From Ascidiaceihabitans sp029251465 (GTDB taxonomy: Bacteria; Pseudomonadota; Alphaproteobacteria; Rhodobacterales; Rhodobacteraceae), in the NCBI RefSeq assembly GCF_042932805.1, contig NZ_CP170636.1, forward strand, positions 1-46,876: a stretch of DNA of 46,876 nt. Direction: 5' to 3'. Below the pieces are notes generated by a model. The model was given only the letters and a program-made list of their open reading frames with translations. It made no database searches and was not told the DNA's origin. Both the position numbers and the translations under genes were made by a program. Of the stretch, positions 27,379 to 35,527 are shown piece by piece; within the stretch, counting starts at the first letter, position 1; each line of letters starts with the position of its first letter.

Positions 27379-27885
27379 TTATTGGGTCGGATCCGCCTTT
27401 GGAAACCCGAGCAATTCCAACGTGTCACCGCCGTTGTCGATCCACAGGCCAGCCTCGTCGATGCGTTCAATCACAAGGCCCTCGACCAGCTCGTCTCCGA
27501 CCCGAATGATCCGTTCGCCGGTGGGGTGTGACACCATCGCCCAGACCGCGTCGCCCGCACGGATCACGCCCTTTAGCGCGTATCCCAAGCTGTCGACAGG
27601 CGGTTTGGGTGGCTCTGGCGGCGCGGGGGGCTGTGGTTCGGGTTCGGGCGTTGGCGGTTCGGGCGGTTCCGGGGGCGTGGGCGGCGCAAGTTCACCAAAC
27701 AGCGGTGCCCATTGCCGCGCGGGGGGCTGGTATGTGGGCGTTTGCGGTGCGGCCTGCGTGCCAATCGCGGCGACCGAAACGCCCGTCTCAGCCTCTGGCT
27801 GCATCACAACATCCCGCAATTTTTGCGCAGCAAACGCCGCAGCACCCAACGCAAGCAGTGTCATTATCGCAGCAATCGCGCGCAT
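27379..27885 (-). CDS. gspC: type II secretion protein GspC (short form, no PDZ)
   Basis: A 168-residue inner-membrane protein that links the platform to the secretin. One N-terminal membrane anchor (residues 2-20) is followed by a periplasmic Pro/Glu-rich linker at about 60-95, with many PEPP units. A final HR-like domain has LKGVIRAGDAVWAMV, RIIRVGDELVEG and WIDNGGDTLEL. The C-terminal PDZ domain found in the longer GspC proteins is absent, as in several alphaproteobacteria. Its position just before gspD supports the call. The promoter is shared with the divergent lipoprotein gene in the 98 bases between them. Confidence 0.85.
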   Translation of the reverse strand: MRAIAAIMTLLALGAAAFAAQKLRDVVMQPEAETGVSVAAIGTQAAPQTPTYQPPARQWAPLFGELAPPTPPEPPEPPTPEPEPQPPAPPEPPKPPVDSLGYALKGVIRAGDAVWAMVSHPTGERIIRVGDELVEGLVIERIDEAGLWIDNGGDTLELLGFPKADPTQ

Positions 27886-27983
27886 TTTTGCAATACCTCA
27901 CCCGTTCTATCGCGGCATTTGTGGACGAAACGGTGCCCACATGGTAGCCGTTAGAAAAATATAATAACGAATTGAGCAGAAAA

Positions 27984-28499
27984 ATGCAGGTGATTTCCCT
28001 TTGTAGGGCCGGAGTTTTCGGCCTGTCCGTTCTGGCATTGGTTAGTTGTGACGAGACCGCCAATTTTGGCGAAAAATCTTTCAAATCCCAGTATGCGAAC
28101 GCCCGTGATGCGCTTGAAAAAGGCAAATACGAACAGGCGAACCGTGGGTATTTGCGCCTGATGCCAACGTCAGGTGCGTTGCAGCCGCGTTTGCGTCTGG
28201 AACTGGCGCACAGCTATTTGCGCAGCGGGAATTTCGCGGCAGCCGCCAAAGAGGCACGCGGATCAGCGGGCGCGCAAACCGGTTCTGGCAAGGCAGCAGC
28301 GATGGCTGTTCAGGCCACTGCCGATCACGAACTGGGGCTCAAGGCGCTGGCGGCGGGTGACGTTGCAAATGGCAAAGGCCTGTTGAAACAAGCCGACACA
28401 TCCATGGCGTGGATCATTAAAACGCACCCTGACATGGACCCGCTTGGCGTGCTTGCGGGCCGTCGTGCCAGCATCAAGGTCCGTCTAAAAGCGCTTTAG
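27984..28499 (+). CDS. TPR-like lipoprotein, candidate secretin pilotin
   Basis: A 171-residue lipoprotein, started at the ATG at 27984 (a TTG four codons earlier is possible). A signal segment ends in the lipobox LVSC, giving lipidated Cys 22. The rest is helical with TPR-like pairs: ARDALEKGKYEQANRGYLRLM, then LELAHSYLRSGNFAAAAKEA and a third pair around 115-135. It is the only rightward gene inside the leftward secretion cluster, placed between gspM and gspC. Its stop overlaps the gspM stop region by 4 bases. TPR lipoproteins of the PilF/PilW kind act as pilotins for secretins. That, and the lack of any other pilotin here, suggests it delivers GspD to the outer membrane. This role is inference. 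Confidence 0.7.
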   Translation: MQVISLCRAGVFGLSVLALVSCDETANFGEKSFKSQYANARDALEKGKYEQANRGYLRLMPTSGALQPRLRLELAHSYLRSGNFAAAAKEARGSAGAQTGSGKAAAMAVQATADHELGLKALAAGDVANGKGLLKQADTSMAWIIKTHPDMDPLGVLAGRRASIKVRLKAL

Positions 28500-28987
28500 A
28501 CTTGTGGGCTTAGCGCCAGTGACGCGCTGACTTTGCCGGACACGTCTGTGGCCTCGATCCGAAAGCTCGAGATCGTGTAGCCCCAGTTTGGTTTGGACGC
28601 GGACAGCCAGTTGGCCAGCGTCGTGAACGTCACCAGATCAAAGCGCAGTTCGATCACGCCGCTGTCCCGCACGCTTAGGTCCGTCACGTCAGCGCGCAAC
28701 CCGGCGTCGATCAGGCTTTGCTCGATCCCGCTTGACCCGATGGGCGCGCTGGGTTGCGTGTCAGGCGCGCGACCCAATTCCAGTTTTTCGCCAACCCGCT
28801 GCACGACCCAGTTTTGTACAGCAACGGCGTCTTTTTGGGCCCGCAGCGCATCTGCGTGGGCCTCGCGCAGCGGCAACAGCAGGCCAAAAACCACGGCCAA
28901 TGGCAGGATCACTAGCACCAACAGCCCGATCAACCAGCGTTCGCGCGTGGGGCGCGAGGACAGGAATTCGACCAACGCGGCGCTCAT
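28496..28987 (-). CDS. gspM: type II secretion protein GspM
   Basis: A 163-residue bitopic protein. A short cytoplasmic start with RPTRERWL is followed by one membrane helix (LIGLLVLVILPLAVVFGLLLP, about 19-39), then a coil and a ferredoxin-like periplasmic domain ending FRIEATDVSGKVSASLAL. This is the GspM layout; the protein pairs with GspL in the inner-membrane platform. It overlaps gspL by 4 bases and is last in the G-to-M gene run. No gspN follows it; instead the strand is met by a lipoprotein gene from the other side. Confidence 0.88.
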   Translation of the reverse strand: MSAALVEFLSSRPTRERWLIGLLVLVILPLAVVFGLLLPLREAHADALRAQKDAVAVQNWVVQRVGEKLELGRAPDTQPSAPIGSSGIEQSLIDAGLRADVTDLSVRDSGVIELRFDLVTFTTLANWLSASKPNWGYTISSFRIEATDVSGKVSASLALSPQV

Positions 28988-30156
28988 TCTGGCACCTCGG
29001 CTGTGCGCAGGCGCAGTTCGGTGCGCACGCCTGAACCGGTATCGCTGACGCGGCTTTCGACGATCTCGACTGCCAAGCCATCAGCGACAAAGGCGTTGGC
29101 AATGCGGTCTGCCGCTACGAAATCATCAACGCGCAGAACGACGGTGATGTCATCGTTGCTGGTGGCGCTGAATTGGCGCGGGGTGGCCCCTTCCAGCGCG
29201 ATCACGTCACTGGCGCGGGCCAGCAGATCAAGCGAGGATGCCTGCGATTGCCCGCCTGCCGCCGCGCGTCGTTGATCGACCAATGCGCGGCTGACTTGCG
29301 TGCGCACATCCAGCACCGGACCGCTGGTGACAAAATGCGTTTTGACCAGTTGTTGGGTGTCGACGCGGATCAAACGGGTCGCATCCGTGATCCGTTTGGT
29401 TTCGAGGTTTTGGGCGTAGCCCCACAGCCCAGCGGCAATTGCGCCGACCAACAGCGGCCAGCGCCAGGGCAAAACCTGACGCCGCATGCGGGTTCTGGCC
29501 ATTTGCGGATCGCGGCGCAGATCGAGCGAGAGTTCACCGTGGCCCAGCACCTTTGGCGCCTCGACATCCAAGCCGCGCAACTCATCAAGTGAGGTGGCAA
29601 TCGGCACACCCTGCTCTTTTAGCAGCGCCTCGATCTGATCTAACGGGTCGCCCAACCGCAGGGCAGCGCGTGGTTTTGTATCGGCCAGCGCGTCCGTGAC
29701 CAGCGCTGCGGCAACATCACTGCGCGCGCTAAATCCGTCCTGAGGGCCAAGGCGCATCGCAACACCGGTTTGGGTTTTCGTCAGCGTCCAAAGCCCCTCG
29801 CCCGCGGGCAGCGCCAAATAATCCGGCAGCATCGCGCGGCAATTGCGCCCCGCATCCTTGCGCCAGTCGATCATGCGTGTGGCATCGGCGACCAGAACCT
29901 TGGTCCAACCCTGCGCGCGGTTCAACTGAAAGGGGCGCATTTCCACGGCCTCAGACCCCAGCCCGACGCGGTCTTGCAATTGGCGACGTGCGACTTGTTC
30001 CCGCGCTTGACCACGCAAGCCCGACGGCAGTTCCAGCGTCAACACAGGCACCTGCGCGCCCGGAACCAGCGCGACCTGACGCCGTTTTGGCGTGGGCGCG
30101 TGCCCATCTAGCGGGACAAACTGCGCGCCAAAGTTATGATCGGGTGAACTGCTCAT
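28984..30156 (-). CDS. gspL: type II secretion protein GspL
   Basis: A 390-residue protein joining the GspE ATPase to the membrane platform. The ATG at 30156 (MSSSPDHNFGAQ) is chosen because the longer frame upstream overlaps the end of gspK and reads as low-complexity shadow. The cytoplasmic half (1-225) would bind GspE. One membrane helix is at 231-249 (WRWPLLVGAIAAGLWGYAQ), and the periplasmic part is a coil plus ferredoxin-like domain ending VRTELRLRTAEV. It lies 50 bases after gspK and overlaps gspM by 4. Sequence conservation in GspL is low, so order and topology are the main evidence. Confidence 0.88.
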   Translation of the reverse strand: MSSSPDHNFGAQFVPLDGHAPTPKRRQVALVPGAQVPVLTLELPSGLRGQAREQVARRQLQDRVGLGSEAVEMRPFQLNRAQGWTKVLVADATRMIDWRKDAGRNCRAMLPDYLALPAGEGLWTLTKTQTGVAMRLGPQDGFSARSDVAAALVTDALADTKPRAALRLGDPLDQIEALLKEQGVPIATSLDELRGLDVEAPKVLGHGELSLDLRRDPQMARTRMRRQVLPWRWPLLVGAIAAGLWGYAQNLETKRITDATRLIRVDTQQLVKTHFVTSGPVLDVRTQVSRALVDQRRAAAGGQSQASSLDLLARASDVIALEGATPRQFSATSNDDITVVLRVDDFVAADRIANAFVADGLAVEIVESRVSDTGSGVRTELRLRTAEVPE

Positions 30157-30206
30157 GCTGCGATCTTTGGGGTGTGTGGGGGCACAACTCAAGCGAAATC
30201 CTGCGG

Positions 30207-31115
30207 TTATGGCCGTGTTGTGGTGTGCCAACGCACCGATGTGCCGGCGGGGAACGGGGCGCGAAACAGGATGGATGTGCGGCGCGCGGTGTGATTGCCC
30301 AAGCGCGCAGTGCTGTCGACGCGGAACCACTCCGAGGCGACGGAAAACCGCGCGACATCAAAACTGTCGTCCAGCCCCTCGCCCAAGGCGGTTTCTGCGG
30401 CGGTTACAAAATCGGCCGTCGCGCTGTAGGGTTCGCGCGCGCGCACAGCCAGCAAGCGTTCGATCACCGGTGGCGTCAGTTCTGGCAAAAACCCTGCCAA
30501 AATCTGCGTGCTGGTGGTGTTGATGTTCAGCGTTGAATCGGCTGGCAAAGCAGTTGCGACGCGGCGCAGTTTTTCGAAATCACTGGGGCGCAGCTGCGGG
30601 ATGTCGCGCAGTTGTTCGAACATCAAAACAGCACCGCCCACAGGGTCAATTGGTGGATCAAGACGCGCATAGGCCTGCCGCGCGTCGGGTCCGCCAGATC
30701 GCAGAAATGCGACAATCGCAGTGCCGGTTTGCGGCGCGATTCCGGTGCGGTTCAACAGCTGATCAAACGCTGCTCGTGCCCGCGTGTTTGTCGGATCTGT
30801 CAGCCAATTCAGGTTGAACAGCCCCTGCACATCGGTGATCTGTCCCGTGATCTGCCCACGATCCACCGGCACGCTGTAATCTGCTTTCGCCCACGCGTCT
30901 CCGGGGTGATCGACATTGCCGTTGTCACTGTTCAGCAGCGTGATTGCCAGCGCGTCGAACCCGTCAAGGTAATAGCCGATTTGATCGCTGCTTTGGCTTT
31001 GTTCCAACCGCACGCGAGCCCCTTCGGCGCGGGCCAAAAGGAACACGGCAACAGCTGCCATCGCGGCGACCAACACCAGCGCGTTAACCAAGACGAATCC
31101 ACGATCCCGGATCAT
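30207..31115 (-). CDS. gspK: type II secretion minor pseudopilin GspK
   Basis: A 302-residue minor pseudopilin, by far the longest of the set as expected for GspK, which caps the pseudopilus tip. The prepilin site is G6 with F7 following (IRDRG then FVLVNALVLVAAM). The usual Glu at +5 is replaced by Asn, a known feature of GspK. The large globular domain shows GYYLDGFDALAI, DVQGLFNLNWL, a SDFEKLRRVATALP segment and the helix-hairpin-helix-like TLNINTTSTQILAG. It overlaps gspJ by 4 bases. Confidence 0.94.
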   Translation of the reverse strand: MIRDRGFVLVNALVLVAAMAAVAVFLLARAEGARVRLEQSQSSDQIGYYLDGFDALAITLLNSDNGNVDHPGDAWAKADYSVPVDRGQITGQITDVQGLFNLNWLTDPTNTRARAAFDQLLNRTGIAPQTGTAIVAFLRSGGPDARQAYARLDPPIDPVGGAVLMFEQLRDIPQLRPSDFEKLRRVATALPADSTLNINTTSTQILAGFLPELTPPVIERLLAVRAREPYSATADFVTAAETALGEGLDDSFDVARFSVASEWFRVDSTARLGNHTARRTSILFRAPFPAGTSVRWHTTTRP

Positions 31116-31756
31116 TGCAACGCCTCGATCATCGGGACGTCACCGTATTTTTCGGTGCTGATTGTGACTTCGATCGCGAGCGGCAGGGTGTCTGAATAAA
31201 CCTCTGGTGCGCCGCCCGAGGTGTCGCCGTCGTTCTCATTAGGTGTGGCGCTGGCGGTGCCAGGGTTCGTGAGCCCGTTTGCCCAACCGGTTTGCGGCCA
31301 ATAGCTGCGCAGACGCAGGTCGGTGACACCTTGCATAACCTCGATTTCGGGCTGTTGTGCGGTGGTGTTGGCGGGGGTCAAGGTGGTCCAGACGCGCCGG
31401 TTCAGGGTGTTGTTTCCGGGATCAAAGCGCCACTCGGCGCGGTGCCGTTTGTACGTGCCATCCAGCGCGGGTTGCCCACCGATGGACAGGGAAAAAACTG
31501 TGCCGCTTTGGTGCAGCGCGGATGTTGGGGCCCGCCTGTCAGGCGGGTAAAACAGCAGCGGCAATGTCGCAGACAGATCGTTGCGCAACCGCGCCAGCGT
31601 TATGGTTAACGCGGCCGTGTTGTTGTCGATGTCTGTCAGCCGATCACGGGTGCGCAACATGCCCGTCAAACTTTGCAATCCCATAACCGCGACCAACGCA
31701 AATACCGCCATCGCAGCGACCAATTCGATCAGGGTCAGGCCAGCGTCACGTTTCAT
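31112..31756 (-). CDS. gspJ: type II secretion minor pseudopilin GspJ
   Basis: A 214-residue minor pseudopilin. The N-terminus DAGLTLIELVAAMAVFALVA has the prepilin cleavage site after Gly and Glu at +5. The remainder is the beta-rich GspJ head with LTDIDNNTAALT, FSLSIGGQPALDG and a EVMQGVTDLRLRSYW segment. GspJ, I and K form the tip complex that starts pseudopilus assembly. It overlaps gspI and gspK by 4 bases on either side, so the run is tightly coupled. Confidence 0.94.
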   Translation of the reverse strand: MKRDAGLTLIELVAAMAVFALVAVMGLQSLTGMLRTRDRLTDIDNNTAALTITLARLRNDLSATLPLLFYPPDRRAPTSALHQSGTVFSLSIGGQPALDGTYKRHRAEWRFDPGNNTLNRRVWTTLTPANTTAQQPEIEVMQGVTDLRLRSYWPQTGWANGLTNPGTASATPNENDGDTSGGAPEVYSDTLPLAIEVTISTEKYGDVPMIEALQ

Positions 31757-32124
31757 TGCCCGAACCTGTTTGGCAGATAAACGACGTACAACGCCCCTGC
31801 CCCGTTTTGCGATTTCGCGATGATGGTGGTTTCGCGCAATCCTGCGGCTGTGTCCTTGGTTGTGGTCGTCAGAGTGAAAGTTTGCCCCGCGAGATCAATG
31901 GTGCTTGGCAGTCCGGCACCCAGCCCATCAATGCGCAATTCTTCGGCGCGATTGCGGGCGACAAGTTGCGCCAACGCGCGATCCTGCGCGCCACCAATTC
32001 CGACCCGCGACTGGTCCGTGGCGCGGATTGCAGCGATTGATCCGATTGCCAGAACCAACACGGCAACGGCCAATTCCACCAGCGTTAGACCCGCATCGCG
32101 TGGCTGTTTCACCGGCTTGTGCAT
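31753..32124 (-). CDS. gspI: type II secretion minor pseudopilin GspI
   Basis: A 123-residue minor pseudopilin. The ATG at 32124 is chosen; a GTG at 32139 would add five residues. The leader ends DAG, and LTLVELAVAVLVLAIGSIAA follows, with Glu at +5. The head has the GspI-typical AQLVARNRAEELRIDG and a strand-rich end with TTTKDTAAGLRETTI. It nucleates the tip complex with GspJ and GspK. It overlaps gspH by 16 bases and gspJ by 4. Confidence 0.92.
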   Translation of the reverse strand: MHKPVKQPRDAGLTLVELAVAVLVLAIGSIAAIRATDQSRVGIGGAQDRALAQLVARNRAEELRIDGLGAGLPSTIDLAGQTFTLTTTTKDTAAGLRETTIIAKSQNGAGALYVVYLPNRFGQ

Positions 32125-32561
32125 GTCAAACCGTTCCACCCATCCGAAGTACAGGTGTGGCGTGCGCCAAAGGTGATGTCGAACGCACTGCTTTGACCGG
32201 AGGCCAGAAGTATGATGTCAGGCGCCGCAAAATTCGAGGCGCGATCACGCCTTGAGAATGCAACTCTTGCTCTCCAACGACGGGCAGATGATTGGGGTTC
32301 CCATCCGTCTGATTGATGCTGCGCCACGCGCAAATCTTTGGGGCTGACGATCAGCCCGTAGCTGCGCACCGAGGTGATCGCCAAGGTTTGGTGTTGGTCA
32401 AACTGGGCTTGGAACCATGCCATATCTGCGCGGTCACCGCTGTCTGATCCACGCATCGCGGTGATGCTGACACCGACGGCCAACACGGCCAATACCGCAA
32501 CCACCACCAGCAGTTCGATCAGGGTGACGCCTGCGTCAGGCTTGGTTAATTCGCGGGCCAT
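32109..32561 (-). CDS. gspH: type II secretion minor pseudopilin GspH
   Basis: A 150-residue minor pseudopilin joining tip and shaft. The leader is KPDAG, then VTLIELLVVVAVLAVLAVG with Glu at +5. The head includes FDQHQTLAITSVRSYGLIV and ends ITFGARHTCTSDGWNGLTC, with two cysteines that may pair. It overlaps gspG by 16 bases. The order G-H-I-J-K is the standard pseudopilin order. Confidence 0.92.
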   Translation of the reverse strand: MARELTKPDAGVTLIELLVVVAVLAVLAVGVSITAMRGSDSGDRADMAWFQAQFDQHQTLAITSVRSYGLIVSPKDLRVAQHQSDGWEPQSSARRWRARVAFSRRDRASNFAAPDIILLASGQSSAFDITFGARHTCTSDGWNGLTCTSR

Positions 32562-33001
32562 GATCCGATATCCGCGTCCGCGCCGCTGCCGCCTGAAATG
32601 CCATCTGCGCCGTAAGTGAACACGTCGAAATCTGTGTCATGCACGCCCGGCGCGAGATACTGATAAGGTTGCCCCCATGGGTCAACGGGCAGGCGATCCA
32701 TGTATCCCGCATTTGCCCAATTCGCCGGCGCAGGATCAGTATTTGGACGGGTCACCAATGCGGCCAATCCCTGTTCTGTTGTCGGATAGCGAAAGTTATC
32801 GAGGCGATAAAGTTGAACTGCACTGGCCACCGCAGCGATGTCGGATTGCGCGCGCGCGGCGCGGGCTTGATCCGGACGGTCAATGACCCGAGGCACAATC
32901 ACCAGCGCCAAAATCGACAGGATCACCACAACCACCATCAGTTCCAGCAGCGAAAAACCTGCGTCTTTTGGTGGCTCTTGATCCGGGGTCAAAACGTCCA
33001 T
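32546..33001 (-). CDS. gspG: type II secretion major pseudopilin GspG
   Basis: The main subunit of the pseudopilus, 151 residues from the ATG at 33001. An ATG at 33010 would add three residues, but the AAGG is too close to it. The leader ends PPKDAG, and FSLLELMVVVVILSILALVI follows, with Glu at +5. The C-terminal domain has the GspG signature YRLDNFRYPTTEQGLAAL, MDRLPVDPWGQPYQY and an Asp-rich calcium-binding end (FTYGADGISGGSGADADIG). It is first of the seven-gene leftward run G-H-I-J-K-L-M and is divergent from the prepilin peptidase gene. Confidence 0.97.
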   Translation of the reverse strand: MDVLTPDQEPPKDAGFSLLELMVVVVILSILALVIVPRVIDRPDQARAARAQSDIAAVASAVQLYRLDNFRYPTTEQGLAALVTRPNTDPAPANWANAGYMDRLPVDPWGQPYQYLAPGVHDTDFDVFTYGADGISGGSGADADIGSWPAN

Positions 33002-33125
33002 CAATATCATCCTTACAATTTGGGATATGATAGGGCTGCGCGCGCGCTTTTGTCTATCCGTTGTTTGCGATTTGCGCAGGGTGCCCTAAAGCTGGGGACA
33101 CATTCGTTAACCAAAGGCCGCCCGC

Positions 33126-33884
33126 ATGACCGCCCTGTTGTTTACCAAAGTCTTTGTGGTGCTGATCGGCCCGTTTGTCGGATCGTTCCTGGGCGTTTTG
33201 ATGGACCGTTTGGCGCGTTGCCAAGACGTGGTGCGCGCACCCTCGGTTTGTCGAACATGCGGCGTGCGATTGGGCGTGCGTGACCTGGTGCCGGTGCTAT
33301 CCTTTGCGATCAATCGCGGGCGGTGCCGTACGTGTCACGCGCCGATCCCACCGATACTGTTATATAGTGAGCTGCTTGGCGCGGGCGCTGCGGTGCTGGC
33401 CGTGATCGCCGGATATGACGTGGCCAGCGTCGTAATTTATGCGATGTTCTTGTGGGTTTTGATTGCGCTGGCAGGGTCTGATTTGATGTGGTTCCGCCTG
33501 CCTGATGTCTTGACCGCAGCGCTGGCGGTGATTGCATTTATGCTGGCTGTCTTGCCTGACGGCATCGGATTTTCCCTCGCGGTTTTGGGCGCGGTGGTTG
33601 GCGCTGGCAGCTTTGCCATTTTGCGTATCGGGTATCGGTATCTGCGCGGCACGGACGGTTTGGGCCTTGGCGATGTAAAGCTGATGGTGGGGCTTGGGGC
33701 GTTTGCAGGGCCACTGAATTTGCCGGTTCTGGTGTTGATCGCGGCGACAAGCGCGCTGGCGATTGCCCTTGTGCAGCGTGTCCAGGATCGAGACGCCCTG
33801 CGCGCCACCCGCCTGCTGCCATTCGGGGCTGCATTGTGCGTCGCGGCCGCTGTGCTCTGGGTCGCAAATGTCGTGACGAATTGA
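33126..33884 (+). CDS. gspO: prepilin peptidase GspO
   Basis: A 252-residue integral membrane aspartyl protease that cuts and methylates the pseudopilin leaders. The first loop carries the zinc-binding pairs Cys 42/45 (CRTC) and Cys 67/70 (CRTC). The two catalytic aspartates are Asp 119 in SDLMWFRLPD and Asp 183 in GLGLGDVKLM. Seven to eight membrane segments are evident. Length is normal. It lies divergent from gspG with 124 bases between the two starts, where both promoters should be. Having its own peptidase makes the plasmid system self-sufficient for pseudopilin maturation. Confidence 0.96.
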   Translation: MTALLFTKVFVVLIGPFVGSFLGVLMDRLARCQDVVRAPSVCRTCGVRLGVRDLVPVLSFAINRGRCRTCHAPIPPILLYSELLGAGAAVLAVIAGYDVASVVIYAMFLWVLIALAGSDLMWFRLPDVLTAALAVIAFMLAVLPDGIGFSLAVLGAVVGAGSFAILRIGYRYLRGTDGLGLGDVKLMVGLGAFAGPLNLPVLVLIAATSALAIALVQRVQDRDALRATRLLPFGAALCVAAAVLWVANVVTN

Positions 33885-33943
33885 CATCAGTGCCCGCGGA
33901 CTTATGGTTCGCGGATTATCCAAATCGTTTTTGAAAGCCTGAT

Positions 33944-35527
33944 ATGTCTGTTTCCCGCCGCCCGACTTTTGCTTTGCGTCCTCTGCTGGGGGCTGCTGTT
34001 TTAGCGGTGTCCCTGGGCCAGCCCGTTTATGCCCAAGAATTGCCGGACATGGCGCAGATTGAGCAAGCTTGGCAGCAGGGTGATTTTGTGACCGTTCGCA
34101 CAGGGTTGAAACAGCTGACCGAAGGCACAAACGACCCAATTGCGCTGTATCGTTACGGGCGGGTTTTGGTCGAAGGGCGCGGTGGTCCGCGTGACGTGGC
34201 GGGTGCAGTCGAGGCGCTGGAAAAGGCCGTGGCGCAGAACAACACGCAGGCCGCGACGCTGTTGGCGCGAATTGTCCTTAGTGCAAAATCGTTGGGCGGT
34301 CCGACACGCGCCGCGGGTCTTTTTGCCGGCGCGGCTGCGCGCGGCGATCACGAGGCCCAGTATTATTTGGGGCTGTTGTATCAATCCGGCAAAGGCGTGG
34401 AACAAGACGATACCGCCGCGTTCAACTGGCTTCTTGCGGCCAGCGAGGGCCAGTTTCTGAACGCCCAATGGGAGCTGAGCAAAGCCTACGCAAACGGCAC
34501 AGGCACGGCGCAAAATCCGCAGCAAGCATTGCGCTGGATGGAGGAATCAGCGACCAACGGTACCCCCGAAGCCCAGTATTTTCTGGGTGTCGCCTATGAT
34601 CAGGGAACCGCAATTGCCCGTAATCCGCAGACGGCTGTGACGTGGTATCGCCGCGCCGCCGAGGCTGGGTATGTGGCCGCGCAACGCACTTTGGGCACGC
34701 TGTATCTAGAGGCAACGCACGGCCAGCAAGCCAACGCAGCAGAGGCCGCGCGATGGTTAACTGCCGCCGCTGATGCTGGCGATATTCGGGCGGCGCATCG
34801 CCTTGGGGTTGGCTATGCGGCCGGATCCGTGCTGCCCAAAGATGCGGCCAAGGCGCGGGTCTTATTCGAGGGTGCCGCCCTCAAGGAATATCCGCCAGCC
34901 AGCTTTGCACTGGGTCAATTGTATCAGGCTGGAAACGGTGTGCCCGGCGACATGCAAAAGGCGGTTACTCTTTACCAGAGAGCAGCGGCGCAAGGCTACA
35001 AAAGGGCGGCGTTGCACCTTGGGGCGCTGACCAGCAGCGGCGCGCTTGACGGGGTTGTTGGCCCGCAAACGACAGCCGCTTGGGCAGTGATCGACCTGTA
35101 TGAAACCCAAAATGCAGATGCACGCGATTGGTTGCAACGTCAGGCAGACGCCGGTGTGCGGGCCGCGCAGGCCGGGCTTGGCGGCTGGCTGGCGGATCAA
35201 AACGGGTCGGAAACCGCAGGGTTCGGGCTGCTGCAACAGGCGGCGATTGCGGGGGACGTGCCATCGCAATTCCGCGTCGGATCCATGTTTACAACGGGCA
35301 CCGGCGTTGATCTGGACTACGTCGCAGCGCACACGTGGCTGAACATCGCCGCCGCCAGTGGTCACGAAGAAGCGGCGGACACCCGCGCGTTGATCAGTGA
35401 TTTGATGACGCCGGATCAAGTGGCCGAGGCCCAGACCGCAACGCGCAATTACTTTGACGGTGCCGCCGCGCGCGCGCCGCAAACCGACCAGACCGAAGTG
35501 ACCATCAAGCCGAGCGCCGATCAATGA
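33944..35527 (+). CDS. exported SEL1-repeat protein
   Basis: A 527-residue protein with a signal peptide ending at about PVYAQ (residue 30). The body is made of about ten SEL1-like repeats, each of the type YYLGLLYQSGKGVEQDDTAAFNWLLAA, a helix pair of about 36 residues used for protein-protein contact. The last ~30 residues are polar and may be disordered. It begins 59 bases after gspO and overlaps the next SEL1 gene by 4 bases, so the pair probably belongs to the gspO transcript. Periplasmic SEL1 proteins act as adaptors. A link to the secretion system is suggested by position only. Confidence 0.88.
   Translation: MSVSRRPTFALRPLLGAAVLAVSLGQPVYAQELPDMAQIEQAWQQGDFVTVRTGLKQLTEGTNDPIALYRYGRVLVEGRGGPRDVAGAVEALEKAVAQNNTQAATLLARIVLSAKSLGGPTRAAGLFAGAAARGDHEAQYYLGLLYQSGKGVEQDDTAAFNWLLAASEGQFLNAQWELSKAYANGTGTAQNPQQALRWMEESATNGTPEAQYFLGVAYDQGTAIARNPQTAVTWYRRAAEAGYVAAQRTLGTLYLEATHGQQANAAEAARWLTAAADAGDIRAAHRLGVGYAAGSVLPKDAAKARVLFEGAALKEYPPASFALGQLYQAGNGVPGDMQKAVTLYQRAAAQGYKRAALHLGALTSSGALDGVVGPQTTAAWAVIDLYETQNADARDWLQRQADAGVRAAQAGLGGWLADQNGSETAGFGLLQQAAIAGDVPSQFRVGSMFTTGTGVDLDYVAAHTWLNIAAASGHEEAADTRALISDLMTPDQVAEAQTATRNYFDGAAARAPQTDQTEVTIKPSADQ

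Noticed and set aside
29984..30330. Longer start for gspL
   Set aside because: It would overlap gspK and encode a His/Arg/Pro-rich stretch unlike any GspL; the ATG at 30156 fits.
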